A stretch of DNA of 64,000 nucleotides, taken from assembly GCF_032193765.1 (NCBI RefSeq), contig NZ_JAVBIJ010000001.1, positions 3,162,001 through 3,226,000 of the forward strand, written 5' to 3'. The notes under the pieces are model-generated. The model was not told where the DNA came from. It did no database searches and saw only the letters and a program-made list of their open reading frames with translations. How positions within the stretch are numbered: the first letter of the stretch is position 1; each line of letters starts with the position of its first letter. The position numbers were made by a program, and so were the translations under genes. Positions 43,737 through 54,904 of the stretch are shown here, piece after piece. Origin of the DNA: Rhodoferax potami (GTDB lineage: Bacteria; Pseudomonadota; Gammaproteobacteria; Burkholderiales; Burkholderiaceae_C).

Positions 43737-44171
43737 TCAGTAATTCGTCCGGTAACCGGCCAAGGTGATGGACTCTGTGCCCCTGCTCACCGTCACCGTA
43801 ACTTTTCTGGCTGCAATACCAAGCACTGCGCTGCCATCGCTCACCGCAATGCGCACCGAATAGGCCGATACCGCCGCAGGCAACGCGAGGTCGGCCTCGG
43901 TCTTGCCGTCGTAGTCGTCCACGTTGTCCCAGTTGGTGCGATCGGTCTCATCGGTATTTGTACCGTCGGGGTCGGCATAGGCTTTTTGCAGCACCTCCTC
44001 CAACACCGATTCGGCCAGCGCAATGGCCTGCTTGCGCACCATCGGGTCTGCGCTGGACTTCACGGTGGTGTTCATCACCGACAAGATACCCGCCAAACCG
44101 GCACTCACCACCACAATAAAGATGATGAGCTCGATCAGCGTGAAGCCGGAATGACGGCGTGGGCTATTCAT
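43737..44171 (-). CDS. mshD: MSHA minor prepilin MshD
   Basis: A 144-residue prepilin with RRHSGFTLIELIIFIVVVSAG, then MNTTVKSSADPMVRKQAIALAESVLEEV, the pattern of MshD. Cleavage by the prepilin peptidase, encoded elsewhere, would occur before Phe. The start at 44171 overlaps the mshC end by 8 bp and has GGGG in front; 44177 is an alternative. Confidence 0.82.
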   Translation of the reverse strand: MNSPRRHSGFTLIELIIFIVVVSAGLAGILSVMNTTVKSSADPMVRKQAIALAESVLEEVLQKAYADPDGTNTDETDRTNWDNVDDYDGKTEADLALPAAVSAYSVRIAVSDGSAVLGIAARKVTVTVSRGTESITLAGYRTNY

Positions 44172-44712
44172 GCACATACCCCGTGGCGGCTTCAATCGTG
44201 ATGGATCTACCAACGTTCTCGACCTGCAATGTCTGGGTTGCGGCTGCGGCCCCGGAACTGTTGTACACCGGCTGGCCTAGGGCATCGAAATTAAAGCTAA
44301 TCGGCGTACCGCTGAAGGCAACTCCGCTGCGGGCGCTGAGTCCCGCTTCACCGGCGGGCCCCCTCAAGGCCGTCCCGCTGGGGGCTGGCGGTGAGGCCGG
44401 GTCGCAGTTGTTGATCCCGGCAGCACCCGCGATCCGCAAACTGATGGCATTGGCACTCAGGGTCACACACACGGTGCGGCGCTGGGCGATGGCCGTCTTT
44501 TGCGCATAGCGCAAATAGGCCATGGACTGATCGTGGAACCCGCGGGCAAAGAAGTCGCCCGTGTTGATCATGCGCGGCACCGCGTACACCGACAGCACCC
44601 CGAGCAACACAATCACCATGACCAGCTCCACCAGCGTGAATCCGCGCATGCGCTTGCCCCGAGACGCGGGCATCGATTCCAACGCAAAATCCAAGGAAAA
44701 AGGCGGAGACAT
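44164..44712 (-). CDS. mshC: MSHA minor prepilin MshC-like
   Basis: A 182-residue prepilin: a basic leader KRMRGFTLVELVMVIVLLGVL with cleavage at Gly-Phe, then a GspH-like fold with HDQSMAYLRYAQKTAIAQRRTVCV and a second cysteine in GINNCDPAS that could form a disulfide. It is the first gene of the mshC-D-O-P-Q run. Its promoter region shares the 130-bp gap with the divergent pglL-like gene. Confidence 0.8.
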   Translation of the reverse strand: MSPPFSLDFALESMPASRGKRMRGFTLVELVMVIVLLGVLSVYAVPRMINTGDFFARGFHDQSMAYLRYAQKTAIAQRRTVCVTLSANAISLRIAGAAGINNCDPASPPAPSGTALRGPAGEAGLSARSGVAFSGTPISFNFDALGQPVYNSSGAAAATQTLQVENVGRSITIEAATGYVHE

Positions 44713-44726
44713 GGATCGTTTACATT

Positions 44727-44783
44727 TGCTATGCTTTTAGGAGCTATTCGCGCAGGAAAAGCAAGCGCTACAGCCTTATTTAA
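44727..44783 (+). repeat. 57-bp dispersed repeat, copy f (mshC/pglL divergent promoter region)
   Basis: TGCTAT-N9-AGCT-ATTC-GCGCA-N9-AGCGCTACAGCC with terminal ATTT. Occupies the promoter gap between mshC and the ligase gene. Confidence 0.85.
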
Positions 44784-44841
44784 TCATTAATCGTTGACCC
44801 CGTAGCGGGGTCGCGGCGGACCCGCAAAGCTTACCCCCAAC

Positions 44842-46944
44842 ATGCCTGCTGCACCAGCCTCCAATACACCCGAAAGTACCGCCATTTCTGCGGCCACTAC
44901 GCCCGCTCACCGGAAGACCCGGGGCGCCGCTTGGGCACTCGCGCTCACCATTGCGCTCGTACCGGCGCTGGGTGTTCCCGGGGAATGGGTGTTGCAGGAC
45001 ACACTGAAGTCTGCGCTGCTGGCCATGGGCGTGGTGTGCGCCTTGGCACTGCTGCTCATTCGAGCGCTTCAGGCCCCTCGTGAGGAAAGCACCGAGTGGT
45101 ATTTCCATGGCCTGCTGGCCTTTCCAGCCGTCTTGTGCCTGTATGCACTGGGCAGCATGGCGTGGTCGCACAGCTATCTGGCGGGGGCAGAGGCTGCGCG
45201 CTGGTGCATGCTTGGCGCGCTGTTATGGACATGCCTGCAGGTGCTACGGGGCGGACACGCCAAGCTGCTGGTGTGGGGCATCCATGCGGGCGCAATCGGT
45301 GCGGCGGCGTGGGGCGCAGCGCAGTTCTGGGGAGACCTCTCCTGGTTCCCGCAAGTGGCCGCACCGGCTTCGGTGTTTGTGAATCGCAATTTCTTTGCGG
45401 AGTATCTGGTGTGCACCCTGCCGTTCTCGGCGTATGCCCTGACGCAGCTGCGTTCCCCCAAGGGGCGAACCCTCATGGCACTGTCACTGGCAGGGAACCT
45501 CGCAGCCCTGCTCATGACCGGCACCCGCTCGGCACTGATAGCAGCAGCCATCATGGTGCCTGTCACTCTGGTCGTGCTGTGGCTCTACCGGCGAGCGGCG
45601 GATAGTCCGTCTTGGTCTCGGCGAGACGTAGCGCTCACCAGCTCGATTTTGCTGCTGGGGCTTGCGGGCTTGGCGCTCATCCCGAGCAATAGCCCGACCA
45701 TCGTGGCCCAAGGGTATGGCTTAACCCCGTTGGAGCGCAGTGTGTACCGTGCGGGCTCGGTGGCAAAGCCCGAAGAGTACACAGAAGGCTCGTTTTCGAT
45801 ACGCGCGCTCATGTGGCGTGCCAGCATCCGCATGCTGATAGATCAGCCGTGGACCGGAGTCGGTGCGGGTGCTTGGGAGGTGCATATTCCGCGCTACCAG
45901 GGTGCCAATAACTCCGTCGAAACCGACTTTTATGCCCACAACGAACCCTTGCAGTTGCTGGCCGAATACGGCCTGCCGGTCGGCGGTGGCCTTTTGGCAG
46001 GCCTGCTCGGGTACCTGCTTTTCAGCGCCCAAACCCGCTGGCAGCGCTTGGCTCACGCCCGGCCCTCGGCAGCGGAAGCCTTGTGTGCGATAGCCCTGTG
46101 CAGCCTGTTGGGGCTGTTGCTGGTGAGTAATGCGGGGTTCCCGTGGCGACTCGCCAGCACCGGGGCGCTGTTCATGGTGGGGCTGGCGGTGCTGGCCCAC
46201 GCAGACCCGCGCCCCTACCTGGCCAGCGCCGCCACTTTGCGCGCAGGGTTGGTGGCAACAAGCTTGGCGGGCTTGGTGAGTCTGGTGGTGAGTGGCTTGG
46301 CATTCCGGGCCGAATTCGCCATTATTCGCAGCATCCAGACGCTCAACCTCATCCTGAAGAACCCCACCATGCCGCCTGCAGAGTGGCAACGGCTACAAAC
46401 CAAGGCGTGGGACTGGCTCAAAAAAGGGGTGGAGATTCACCCCCACTACCGCAAGCTCACGGCACAAGCGGGAGACGGTTTTGCCGCCACCGGCAACTTG
46501 CAGGCAGCACTCTGGGCCCAAAACTCGATTGCGGTATCGCGCCCGTACATTCCGGATGTCCGTGCCAACCAAATCTTGCTGAATGTCGCCCTGGACCGCA
46601 ACGGCCCTGCCGCCGAGGCGTTTGCCGCTCTTGCAGCCTTGCAACCGGATACCCCGCGTACGCGGGCTTTAGACATTCTGCTTATGCGGCGCGCCGGCCA
46701 GACCGCCGAGGCGGCCCACAAGCTCCGCACCTACTTTGCAGGAGGGGTGCTTCAGTACGATTTGATCCAAATGGCCATCGCGATTGGCCTTGAAACCCGG
46801 GACGAGGCCTTGACGACACAGGCCTACCAGCTGTGGGTACGCCACTGGCCGCAAGACCGCCAGGCGCAAGCAACGAGCCTGAATGCCGCTCCCGCCGCTT
46901 GGCGGGAAGATATGAGCAAACTCAACGAAACGGCTCGCCCATGA
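44842..46944 (+). CDS. O-antigen ligase/PglL-like oligosaccharyltransferase
   Basis: A 700-residue polytopic membrane protein with about 11-12 helices, of the Wzy_C/PglL family that transfers lipid-linked glycans onto acceptors. The signature loop is FVNRNFFAEYLVCTLPFSAYA, followed by MTGTRSALIAA and the periplasmic HNEPLQLLAEYGLPVGG. The C-terminal 170 residues look like TPR helices. It sits between mshA and mshC, on the opposite strand, and shares a bidirectional terminator with mshA. Pilin glycosylation is the most likely role; LPS ligation is the alternative. Confidence 0.8.
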   Translation: MPAAPASNTPESTAISAATTPAHRKTRGAAWALALTIALVPALGVPGEWVLQDTLKSALLAMGVVCALALLLIRALQAPREESTEWYFHGLLAFPAVLCLYALGSMAWSHSYLAGAEAARWCMLGALLWTCLQVLRGGHAKLLVWGIHAGAIGAAAWGAAQFWGDLSWFPQVAAPASVFVNRNFFAEYLVCTLPFSAYALTQLRSPKGRTLMALSLAGNLAALLMTGTRSALIAAAIMVPVTLVVLWLYRRAADSPSWSRRDVALTSSILLLGLAGLALIPSNSPTIVAQGYGLTPLERSVYRAGSVAKPEEYTEGSFSIRALMWRASIRMLIDQPWTGVGAGAWEVHIPRYQGANNSVETDFYAHNEPLQLLAEYGLPVGGGLLAGLLGYLLFSAQTRWQRLAHARPSAAEALCAIALCSLLGLLLVSNAGFPWRLASTGALFMVGLAVLAHADPRPYLASAATLRAGLVATSLAGLVSLVVSGLAFRAEFAIIRSIQTLNLILKNPTMPPAEWQRLQTKAWDWLKKGVEIHPHYRKLTAQAGDGFAATGNLQAALWAQNSIAVSRPYIPDVRANQILLNVALDRNGPAAEAFAALAALQPDTPRTRALDILLMRRAGQTAEAAHKLRTYFAGGVLQYDLIQMAIAIGLETRDEALTTQAYQLWVRHWPQDRQAQATSLNAAPAAWREDMSKLNETARP

Positions 46945-46945
46945 A

Positions 46946-46974
46946 AAAAGCCAGTGCGAAACCACACTGGCTTT
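46946..46974 (-). terminator. Terminator between mshA and the ligase gene
   Basis: AAAGCCAGTG and CACTGGCTTT form a 10-bp stem around CGAAACCA. On the minus strand the stem is followed by TTTTTT, so it ends mshA transcription. Confidence 0.8.
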
Positions 46975-47006
46975 ACAAGGTCTGAAGCAGGTAAGCTGCT
47001 ATTACC

Positions 47007-47396
47007 TCAGGGCGTTGTAATGGCGATAAAAGACGCGGTTACTCCGGTGCCACCGCTTGGTGTAAATGTCAGAACACAATTGTTGCTGGTACCAGACGTA
47101 GTGGTAAAAGTGGTTGTATCCGCGGTGTATTCCGCGGATGGGAAGCTTCCGCCTTGCAAGGTAGCTTTAGTAGCATCACATGAATTCACAGCCGTTCCGG
47201 TGCCGCGGGCGGAGAACGTTGCGTAGTTGATGGCGGAGCCGGAAGACAGAGCACCCGCTACGCCTTGCACCGATGCCTTGCGGGCATCCGCAGACAGATC
47301 GACAAATTTGGGGATGGCCACTGCTGCCAAGATGCCCAAGATCACGATCACCATGACCAACTCGATCAATGTGAAGCCGCGCTGTACTTGTTTCAT
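47007..47396 (-). CDS. mshA: MSHA-type major pilin
   Basis: A type IVa prepilin of 129 residues: leader MKQVQRG, cleavage before FTLIELVMVIVILGILAAVA with Glu5, then IPKFVDLSADARKASVQGVAGALSSGSAINYATFSARG, the typical MshA helix. The C-terminal domain has a two-cysteine loop (NSCDATK and NNCVLTF) and a Ser/Thr-rich turn that is a candidate O-glycosylation site. The ATG at 47396 has AAGGTGG about 6 nt upstream. The terminator downstream and the lack of other pilin genes beside it suggest it is the abundant subunit. Confidence 0.9.
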   Translation of the reverse strand: MKQVQRGFTLIELVMVIVILGILAAVAIPKFVDLSADARKASVQGVAGALSSGSAINYATFSARGTGTAVNSCDATKATLQGGSFPSAEYTADTTTFTTTSGTSNNCVLTFTPSGGTGVTASFIAITTP

Positions 47397-47545
47397 GTTG
47401 TCCACCTTCAAAAGAAAAATGTGAGTACCAATGCTAGATCATTCTAGGGGAGGCACAAGCTCTTGTGCCTGAGGATTAAGCCGATAGTCCGTGACTTTTC
47501 TCAAGATTCCTTTGGGTTTACGCCACCCATGGGTGCCAAGCGCCC

Positions 47546-48064
47546 TCATTCCAAGGGCAATCCGCCCCATACATAGGCCTGAATCGGCCGCAACTGGTAG
47601 GCCGCGGCCGTGCTTTCCACCATAAACCACACGGCTTGCGCGCCTGAGGGTGCGTCCAAACCGCCGGGCTCCAAGGGCTTGTAGCCGATACACCCGCACC
47701 GCTTGTCAAACACCCAACGACCCGGCGCGACCTCTTGCAGCAGCGCGGCCGGTACTTCACCGGCATAGTTGGCGACAGGCTGCTGGAGCATCCCGAAAGG
47801 ATTGGGAACCACACTGTTGGCTGCCACCGGGTCACCGGTTCGCTTGCGCTGGGGCAGCATGGATTGCACATAGTCGAGCACCAGCGCAGTCCGCAAGGCG
47901 CCCAGCGTGCTTTGCACCGCAGCCCGCTCGGTTTGCGCACGAACCTGCTGGCCATAGCGCCACAACACAGCCGTGGCAATGCCAATACACAGCGTCAAGA
48001 CGCCCCACTCGACCCAGCGGCTGTTCCAACGCACGCGGGCTACCGGAGTGCGGGCAGTGGCCAT
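47546..48064 (-). CDS. MshF-like pilus biogenesis protein
   Basis: A 172-residue bitopic protein with one N-terminal membrane helix (WVEWGVLTLCIGIATAVLW) but no prepilin cleavage motif, then a helix (QVRAQTERAAVQSTLGALRTALVLDYV) and a small domain with CGCIGY and SGAQAVWFMVES. It lies between mshG and mshA, the place of mshF (and mshB) in the Vibrio locus. Position and layout suggest an MshF-like pseudopilin-like protein; sequence recognition alone is weak. Confidence 0.62.
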   Translation of the reverse strand: MATARTPVARVRWNSRWVEWGVLTLCIGIATAVLWRYGQQVRAQTERAAVQSTLGALRTALVLDYVQSMLPQRKRTGDPVAANSVVPNPFGMLQQPVANYAGEVPAALLQEVAPGRWVFDKRCGCIGYKPLEPGGLDAPSGAQAVWFMVESTAAAYQLRPIQAYVWGGLPLE

Positions 48065-48067
48065 GGC

Positions 48068-49306
48068 CTAGCCTCCGCCCTTGCCCATGGCGGCTTGCCC
48101 CATATTCCACAGAGGCAGAAACACACCCAGCGCCAGCAACAAGACCAGGGCGCCGATCACCGCCAACAGCACCGGCTCAATAGCCGCAGACAGGCCCTTG
48201 ATGTTGTAGTCCGTCTCACGCTCATACATGCCGGCGATCTCGAACAACAGGTTATCGAGCTCCCCGGTTTCTTCGCCCACATTGATCATTTGCAGCACCA
48301 CCGGCGTGAACACGCCCGTGGCGGCTGCGCAACGCGAGATACTTTCACCCCGCTCAATGCCGTCCCGCATCTGCTCGATCCGGGCTCCGATGAAGGCGTT
48401 GTCCACCGTTTGAGCCACGACTGTTAGCGCTTGCACCAGAGGAACGCCACTTTGACTGCTCAAGGCGAAGCTACGGGCGAAACGGGCCAGCGTCGCTTTG
48501 AGAATGATTTCGCCAATGATGGGAAGCTTGAGCTTGCGCGCATCCCATTTGTAACGCCCGCCGGGCGTTCGTAAATACGCGCGAACACCAATGGCAACCA
48601 CCACCGAGGCCACGATCAGCAGCGGCCACCAATTGAGCATCCAATTTGAAAACCCGAGCAGCCCCCGGGTGATCAACGGTAACTCGGTGTTGAACCCGGC
48701 AAATACTTTGGCGAAGACCGGGATCACAAAAATATTCAAGATCACAATGGCCGCGGCCATCGCCATCAACACAAAGGTGGGGTAGCGGGTAGCTTGTTTG
48801 ATGCGCTCGCGGACATCGCGCTCAAACTCCATGTGCTCATTGAGCCGGAGGAACACCTCGGTGAGGCGGCCGGTCATTTCGCCGACCCGGATCATGGAAA
48901 TATAAAAGTTTCCAAACAACGCGACATGGCGCCCCAAGGCCACCGAGAGCTCACGCCCCTGGTCCAAACTGGCGCGCACATCCTTGAGCAAGTCGACCAT
49001 GGCCGGCTTGGTGGCCGAGGCCTCCAGCCCCGCAAAGGCCCGCAGAATCGGCACGCCCGCCTTGTTCAGGGTGTACATTTGGCGCGAAAAAATCAGCACG
49101 TCGTCCACATCCACCGGGCGGGCTGTCAAAAAAGCCAGAGGGTCTTTTTTGTCTTTGGTATCGACTGCCTTGGACACCGCAATGTGCACCGGCGCAACGC
49201 CGATGGACATGAGCTGATCGGCCACACCGCCTTCGGTCATGGCCTCCAACTGCCCGCTTACGGATTCACCCCGGTTGTTACGTCCGCGCCAGTCGTAGAT
49301 TGCCAT
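48068..49306 (-). CDS. mshG: MSHA inner-membrane platform protein MshG (PilC/GspF-like)
   Basis: Polytopic type II secretion system F-domain protein of 412 residues with three membrane segments and two GspF repeats: FSRQMYTLNKAGVPILRAFAGLE and FARSFALSSQSGVPLVQALTVVAQTVDN. It anchors the ATPase MshE, encoded 2 bp upstream, to the inner membrane and converts its motion into pilin extraction. Confidence 0.9.
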   Translation of the reverse strand: MAIYDWRGRNNRGESVSGQLEAMTEGGVADQLMSIGVAPVHIAVSKAVDTKDKKDPLAFLTARPVDVDDVLIFSRQMYTLNKAGVPILRAFAGLEASATKPAMVDLLKDVRASLDQGRELSVALGRHVALFGNFYISMIRVGEMTGRLTEVFLRLNEHMEFERDVRERIKQATRYPTFVLMAMAAAIVILNIFVIPVFAKVFAGFNTELPLITRGLLGFSNWMLNWWPLLIVASVVVAIGVRAYLRTPGGRYKWDARKLKLPIIGEIILKATLARFARSFALSSQSGVPLVQALTVVAQTVDNAFIGARIEQMRDGIERGESISRCAAATGVFTPVVLQMINVGEETGELDNLLFEIAGMYERETDYNIKGLSAAIEPVLLAVIGALVLLLALGVFLPLWNMGQAAMGKGGG

Positions 49307-49308
49307 GG

Positions 49309-51075
49309 TCAGCCCAACATGGCCTCATCGCCATCCGAGTCGAACCCGATGCGCAGCGCCTCGGCCAAGGAGGTTTTGCCGCTGCGCACCAACTGCAGGG
49401 CATGGAAGGCCATGGTTTGACCCTTCATGCGCTCGCGCGCCGTCTTCAGAAAAGTAGCAGGGTCGCTCTGCGTGGCAGCGTGGGTCAGGGCGGCATCCAT
49501 CTCCAAGAGTTCATACACGCCTTGGCGCCCCGAATAGCCAGTGCCATTGCACTGCGAGCAACCCAAACCGCGCTTGGGCTTGAGCACCTCACCGGGCTCC
49601 AACATGGCCTCCATCCACGACTGCTCTTGCGGCGTGGGGGTGTGCGGTGCCAGGCACTCTTGGCAGTTCAAGCGCAGCAAGCGCTGGGCAATCACGGCTT
49701 GCAAGGACGTGGCGACCATGAAGGCCGGCACGCCCATATCCAGCAAGCGGAACGGGGTACCGATGGCATCCCGGGTGTGCAAGGTGGAGAGCACCAAGTG
49801 TCCCGTAATGGCGGCGCGCAAGCCGATTTCTGCAGTCTCGGCATCGCGCATTTCCCCGACCAGAATCACATCCGGATCCTGGCGCAGACAAGCCCGCAGC
49901 ACGCGCGAAAATGTCAATTCAATTTTGTCGTTGACCTGCACCTGCGTGATGGCTGGCAAGCGGTATTCGACCGGGTCTTCGACCGTGATCACTTTAAGCT
50001 CTGCCGCATTGATCTCGGCCAAGGCGGCATAGAGAGTGGTGGTTTTGCCGGAGCCTGTAGGCCCGGTCACCAGCACCATGCCGGAGGAGCGGGACAGCAC
50101 ATCGCGAAAACGCTTGAGCATGTCGGCCGGCATACCGATGGTGTCCAGGCGGCGCATACCGGCGCCCTGGTTCAACAAGCGCATCACGGCTGACTCGCCG
50201 TAGGTGGTGGGTAGCGTGGACAGGCGCACATCGATGGTGTTGTCCTTCAGCCGGACCGAGAAGCGGCCATCTTGGGGCAAGCGCTTCTCAGAAATGTCCA
50301 AGCCGGCCATCAGTTTCAAACGTTGGGCCAGTGCGCCACCAATGCGCTTGTCGGCTTGCGTTTGGGTCTGGAGCACGCCATCGACCCGCACGCGGATCTG
50401 CAAAAAGCCTTCTTGCGGTTCAATGTGGACATCGGACGCGCCCACCTGGGTTGCGTCCTCAAACAGCGATTGGAGCAAGCGCACCACCGGTGCGCCCTCT
50501 TGGCCCACGCTGGCGGTAAGTTCACCGAAGTCCACCGCATCGCCGAGGTCTTTTTCCAGCGCGCGGGCCAGACCACTGATTTCTTCGGTGCGGCGGTACA
50601 GCCGGTCGAAGGCCAAAGCCAAATGGCTCTCGGGCACTGCCGCAATACCGATGTTGCGCTTGAGAAGGCGGGTGAGCTCGTCGTAGGCAAACAGGTCCAG
50701 CGGGTCGGCCAAGGCGACGAGCAAGACATCGCCCTTGTCCTCGAGCACCAGCGCCTTGAAGCGGCGCGCAGCCGCTTCGGGCAGCAGCTTCACCACATCA
50801 GCACGGAAAGGAAAGGTTTTGAGGTTGACGAAGGGAACACGCAGCTGCCGGGCCAAGCCGTTGGCGAGTAGCTCTTCGGTGATCACGCCCGTTTCAATCA
50901 ACAGACGCCCGACCTTTTTGCCGGTCGTGCGCTGCAGGTCAAGGGTTTGCTGCAACTGCTCCTGGGAAATGAGCTTTTGCTGCACCAGCACATCGCCCAA
51001 ACGCAGCTTCTCCGGGCGGCCCGAGGGCGGCCGCGGAGCGTCCGTCGCACCGGGCGAAGCCGTTGCCATATTCAT
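49309..51075 (-). CDS. mshE: MSHA extension ATPase MshE
   Basis: GspE-type hexameric ATPase of 588 residues that drives pilus extension. The N-terminal MshEN domain has the motif RLGDVLVQQKLISQEQLQQTL and a second related one (VGRLLIETGVITEELLANGLARQ), the known c-di-GMP-binding pattern. Walker A is GPTGSGKTTTLYAAL (about residue 340), Walker B VILVGEMRD, and there are Cys pairs CQEC and CSQC of a zinc site. The first gene of mshE-G-F-A. Its binding of c-di-GMP is expected from family knowledge, not shown here. Confidence 0.92.
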   Translation of the reverse strand: MNMATASPGATDAPRPPSGRPEKLRLGDVLVQQKLISQEQLQQTLDLQRTTGKKVGRLLIETGVITEELLANGLARQLRVPFVNLKTFPFRADVVKLLPEAAARRFKALVLEDKGDVLLVALADPLDLFAYDELTRLLKRNIGIAAVPESHLALAFDRLYRRTEEISGLARALEKDLGDAVDFGELTASVGQEGAPVVRLLQSLFEDATQVGASDVHIEPQEGFLQIRVRVDGVLQTQTQADKRIGGALAQRLKLMAGLDISEKRLPQDGRFSVRLKDNTIDVRLSTLPTTYGESAVMRLLNQGAGMRRLDTIGMPADMLKRFRDVLSRSSGMVLVTGPTGSGKTTTLYAALAEINAAELKVITVEDPVEYRLPAITQVQVNDKIELTFSRVLRACLRQDPDVILVGEMRDAETAEIGLRAAITGHLVLSTLHTRDAIGTPFRLLDMGVPAFMVATSLQAVIAQRLLRLNCQECLAPHTPTPQEQSWMEAMLEPGEVLKPKRGLGCSQCNGTGYSGRQGVYELLEMDAALTHAATQSDPATFLKTARERMKGQTMAFHALQLVRSGKTSLAEALRIGFDSDGDEAMLG

Positions 51076-51120
51076 GCGCTATTCCTTTTGCGGTTTGCAA
51101 AAATAATAGCATGGGGCCCC

Positions 51121-51933
51121 TCAGGTGTTGCTGGGAAAAGCCCCCGAATTCCGGTCAGAAGCGGCGGCCGCCGGGCTGATCCGGTTGCCGTCCAGCGTCA
51201 CCGCCTGGCCGATGGTCGGGGCGGTGGACTGCTCCACGGTGCGCAAGCTGCCATCTTCCATGCGGACATCCACTTGGTAGACGGTGTCTTTCTTCAAGCG
51301 CTTTTCCACGGTGTTACCCGCCCAGCCGCCACCCAACACGCCGGCGATGGTGGCCAAGGCCTTGCCGTCGCCGCCACCGAACTGGTTACCCACCAAGCCA
51401 CCCAGCACTGCACCCGCCACGGCACCGGCCCCGCTGGGGTTGGCGCTTTCACGCTGGATGGGGGTCACGCCCTCGATAACGCCGCACTGGGTGCAGACCA
51501 CCTTGGAGGGCACTTTCGCGGGTGCGTGTGCCGGCGCTTGGGCGGTAGCAACCGGGGGCTCAGCCGGCGCTGGTGCAACGACCGGTGTCGCCGGCGCTTT
51601 TGCTACAGGCTGCTGCGCTATGACTTTAGCAGCGCGAGGTGCTTGATTTTCTTGGGCGGAGGTCGGTTTTGACTGCTTTTTCTCCGCATGTACCGAAGTG
51701 GATGCCGTGTCCGGCGCTACAACAGAAGGGGAAGCCGTTACCACGGGCGTAGCAGCAGCAGGGGTGCTGATGGCCAGCACTTCAATTGGGGCCTCCGCAG
51801 TAGCGGTTTTGGTTTGCTGGTGCAGCACAACCGCACCCAACGCCAAGGTGCTGACGCTCAGAGCGCCGATGGCACCCCATAGAAATTTATTACCCGTCGC
51901 AACAACCGCGGGTTGGGACACAACAGTCGACAT
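51121..51933 (-). CDS. Glycine-zipper 2TM domain envelope protein
   Basis: A 270-residue protein: an N-terminal membrane helix (FLWGAIGALSVSTLALGAVVL), an Ala/Pro/Val-rich linker of about 120 residues, then a CTQCG motif and a glycine-zipper region GAGAVAGAVLGGLVGNQFGGGDGKALATIAGVLGGGWAGN of the Rick_17kDa type, with a C-terminal small domain. Such proteins sit in the cell envelope, function unknown. AAGGAG lies 5 nt before the ATG at 51933. It is downstream of metH and upstream of mshE but has its own spacing. Confidence 0.78.
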   Translation of the reverse strand: MSTVVSQPAVVATGNKFLWGAIGALSVSTLALGAVVLHQQTKTATAEAPIEVLAISTPAAATPVVTASPSVVAPDTASTSVHAEKKQSKPTSAQENQAPRAAKVIAQQPVAKAPATPVVAPAPAEPPVATAQAPAHAPAKVPSKVVCTQCGVIEGVTPIQRESANPSGAGAVAGAVLGGLVGNQFGGGDGKALATIAGVLGGGWAGNTVEKRLKKDTVYQVDVRMEDGSLRTVEQSTAPTIGQAVTLDGNRISPAAAASDRNSGAFPSNT

Positions 51934-52064
51934 ACATCTCCTTCGTTCAGACAAACAGGCTGCACTTTTCGGCGCCTGCTCTTCAGCTAACGCTTGACAG
52001 GCCCTGAAGGTACACAGCCTGCACGACGGGGAGGTATCTGATTTGTAACGCTGGGTAAAGCTGC

Positions 52065-52093
52065 GCTACCGCAGCCACTATGACTGCGGTAGC
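52065..52093. repeat. Stem-loop after metH C-half
   Basis: GCTACCGCAG (52065-52074) and CTGCGGTAGC (52084-52093) form a perfect 10-bp stem around 9 bp. It lies just past the metH stop (52110) and may end or stabilise its mRNA, although the T-run is missing. Confidence 0.5.
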
Positions 52094-52109
52094 GGGCAGA
52101 CATGCAGAA

Positions 52110-54875
<2,766 letters not shown>

Positions 54876-54904
54876 AAAAGACCTAAAAATCAAAATTCAG
54901 CGGC

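Noticed and set aside
44794..44811. GACCCCG-TAG-CGGGGTC hairpin before the ligase gene
   Set aside because: Perfect 7-bp stem but no T-run and no known leader motif; too little to call a terminator or riboswitch.
47518..47985. Overlapping open frame in the mshF-like region
   Set aside because: The frame at 47546-48064 has a membrane helix and fits the operon spacing; the other is Cys/Trp/Arg-rich out-of-frame sequence.
51597..51640. Possible eleventh copy of the dispersed repeat in the glycine-zipper gene
   Set aside because: TGCTAA and ATAGCG blocks are present but the spacing is three bases short and the GCGCA block is lost; chance similarity is likely.
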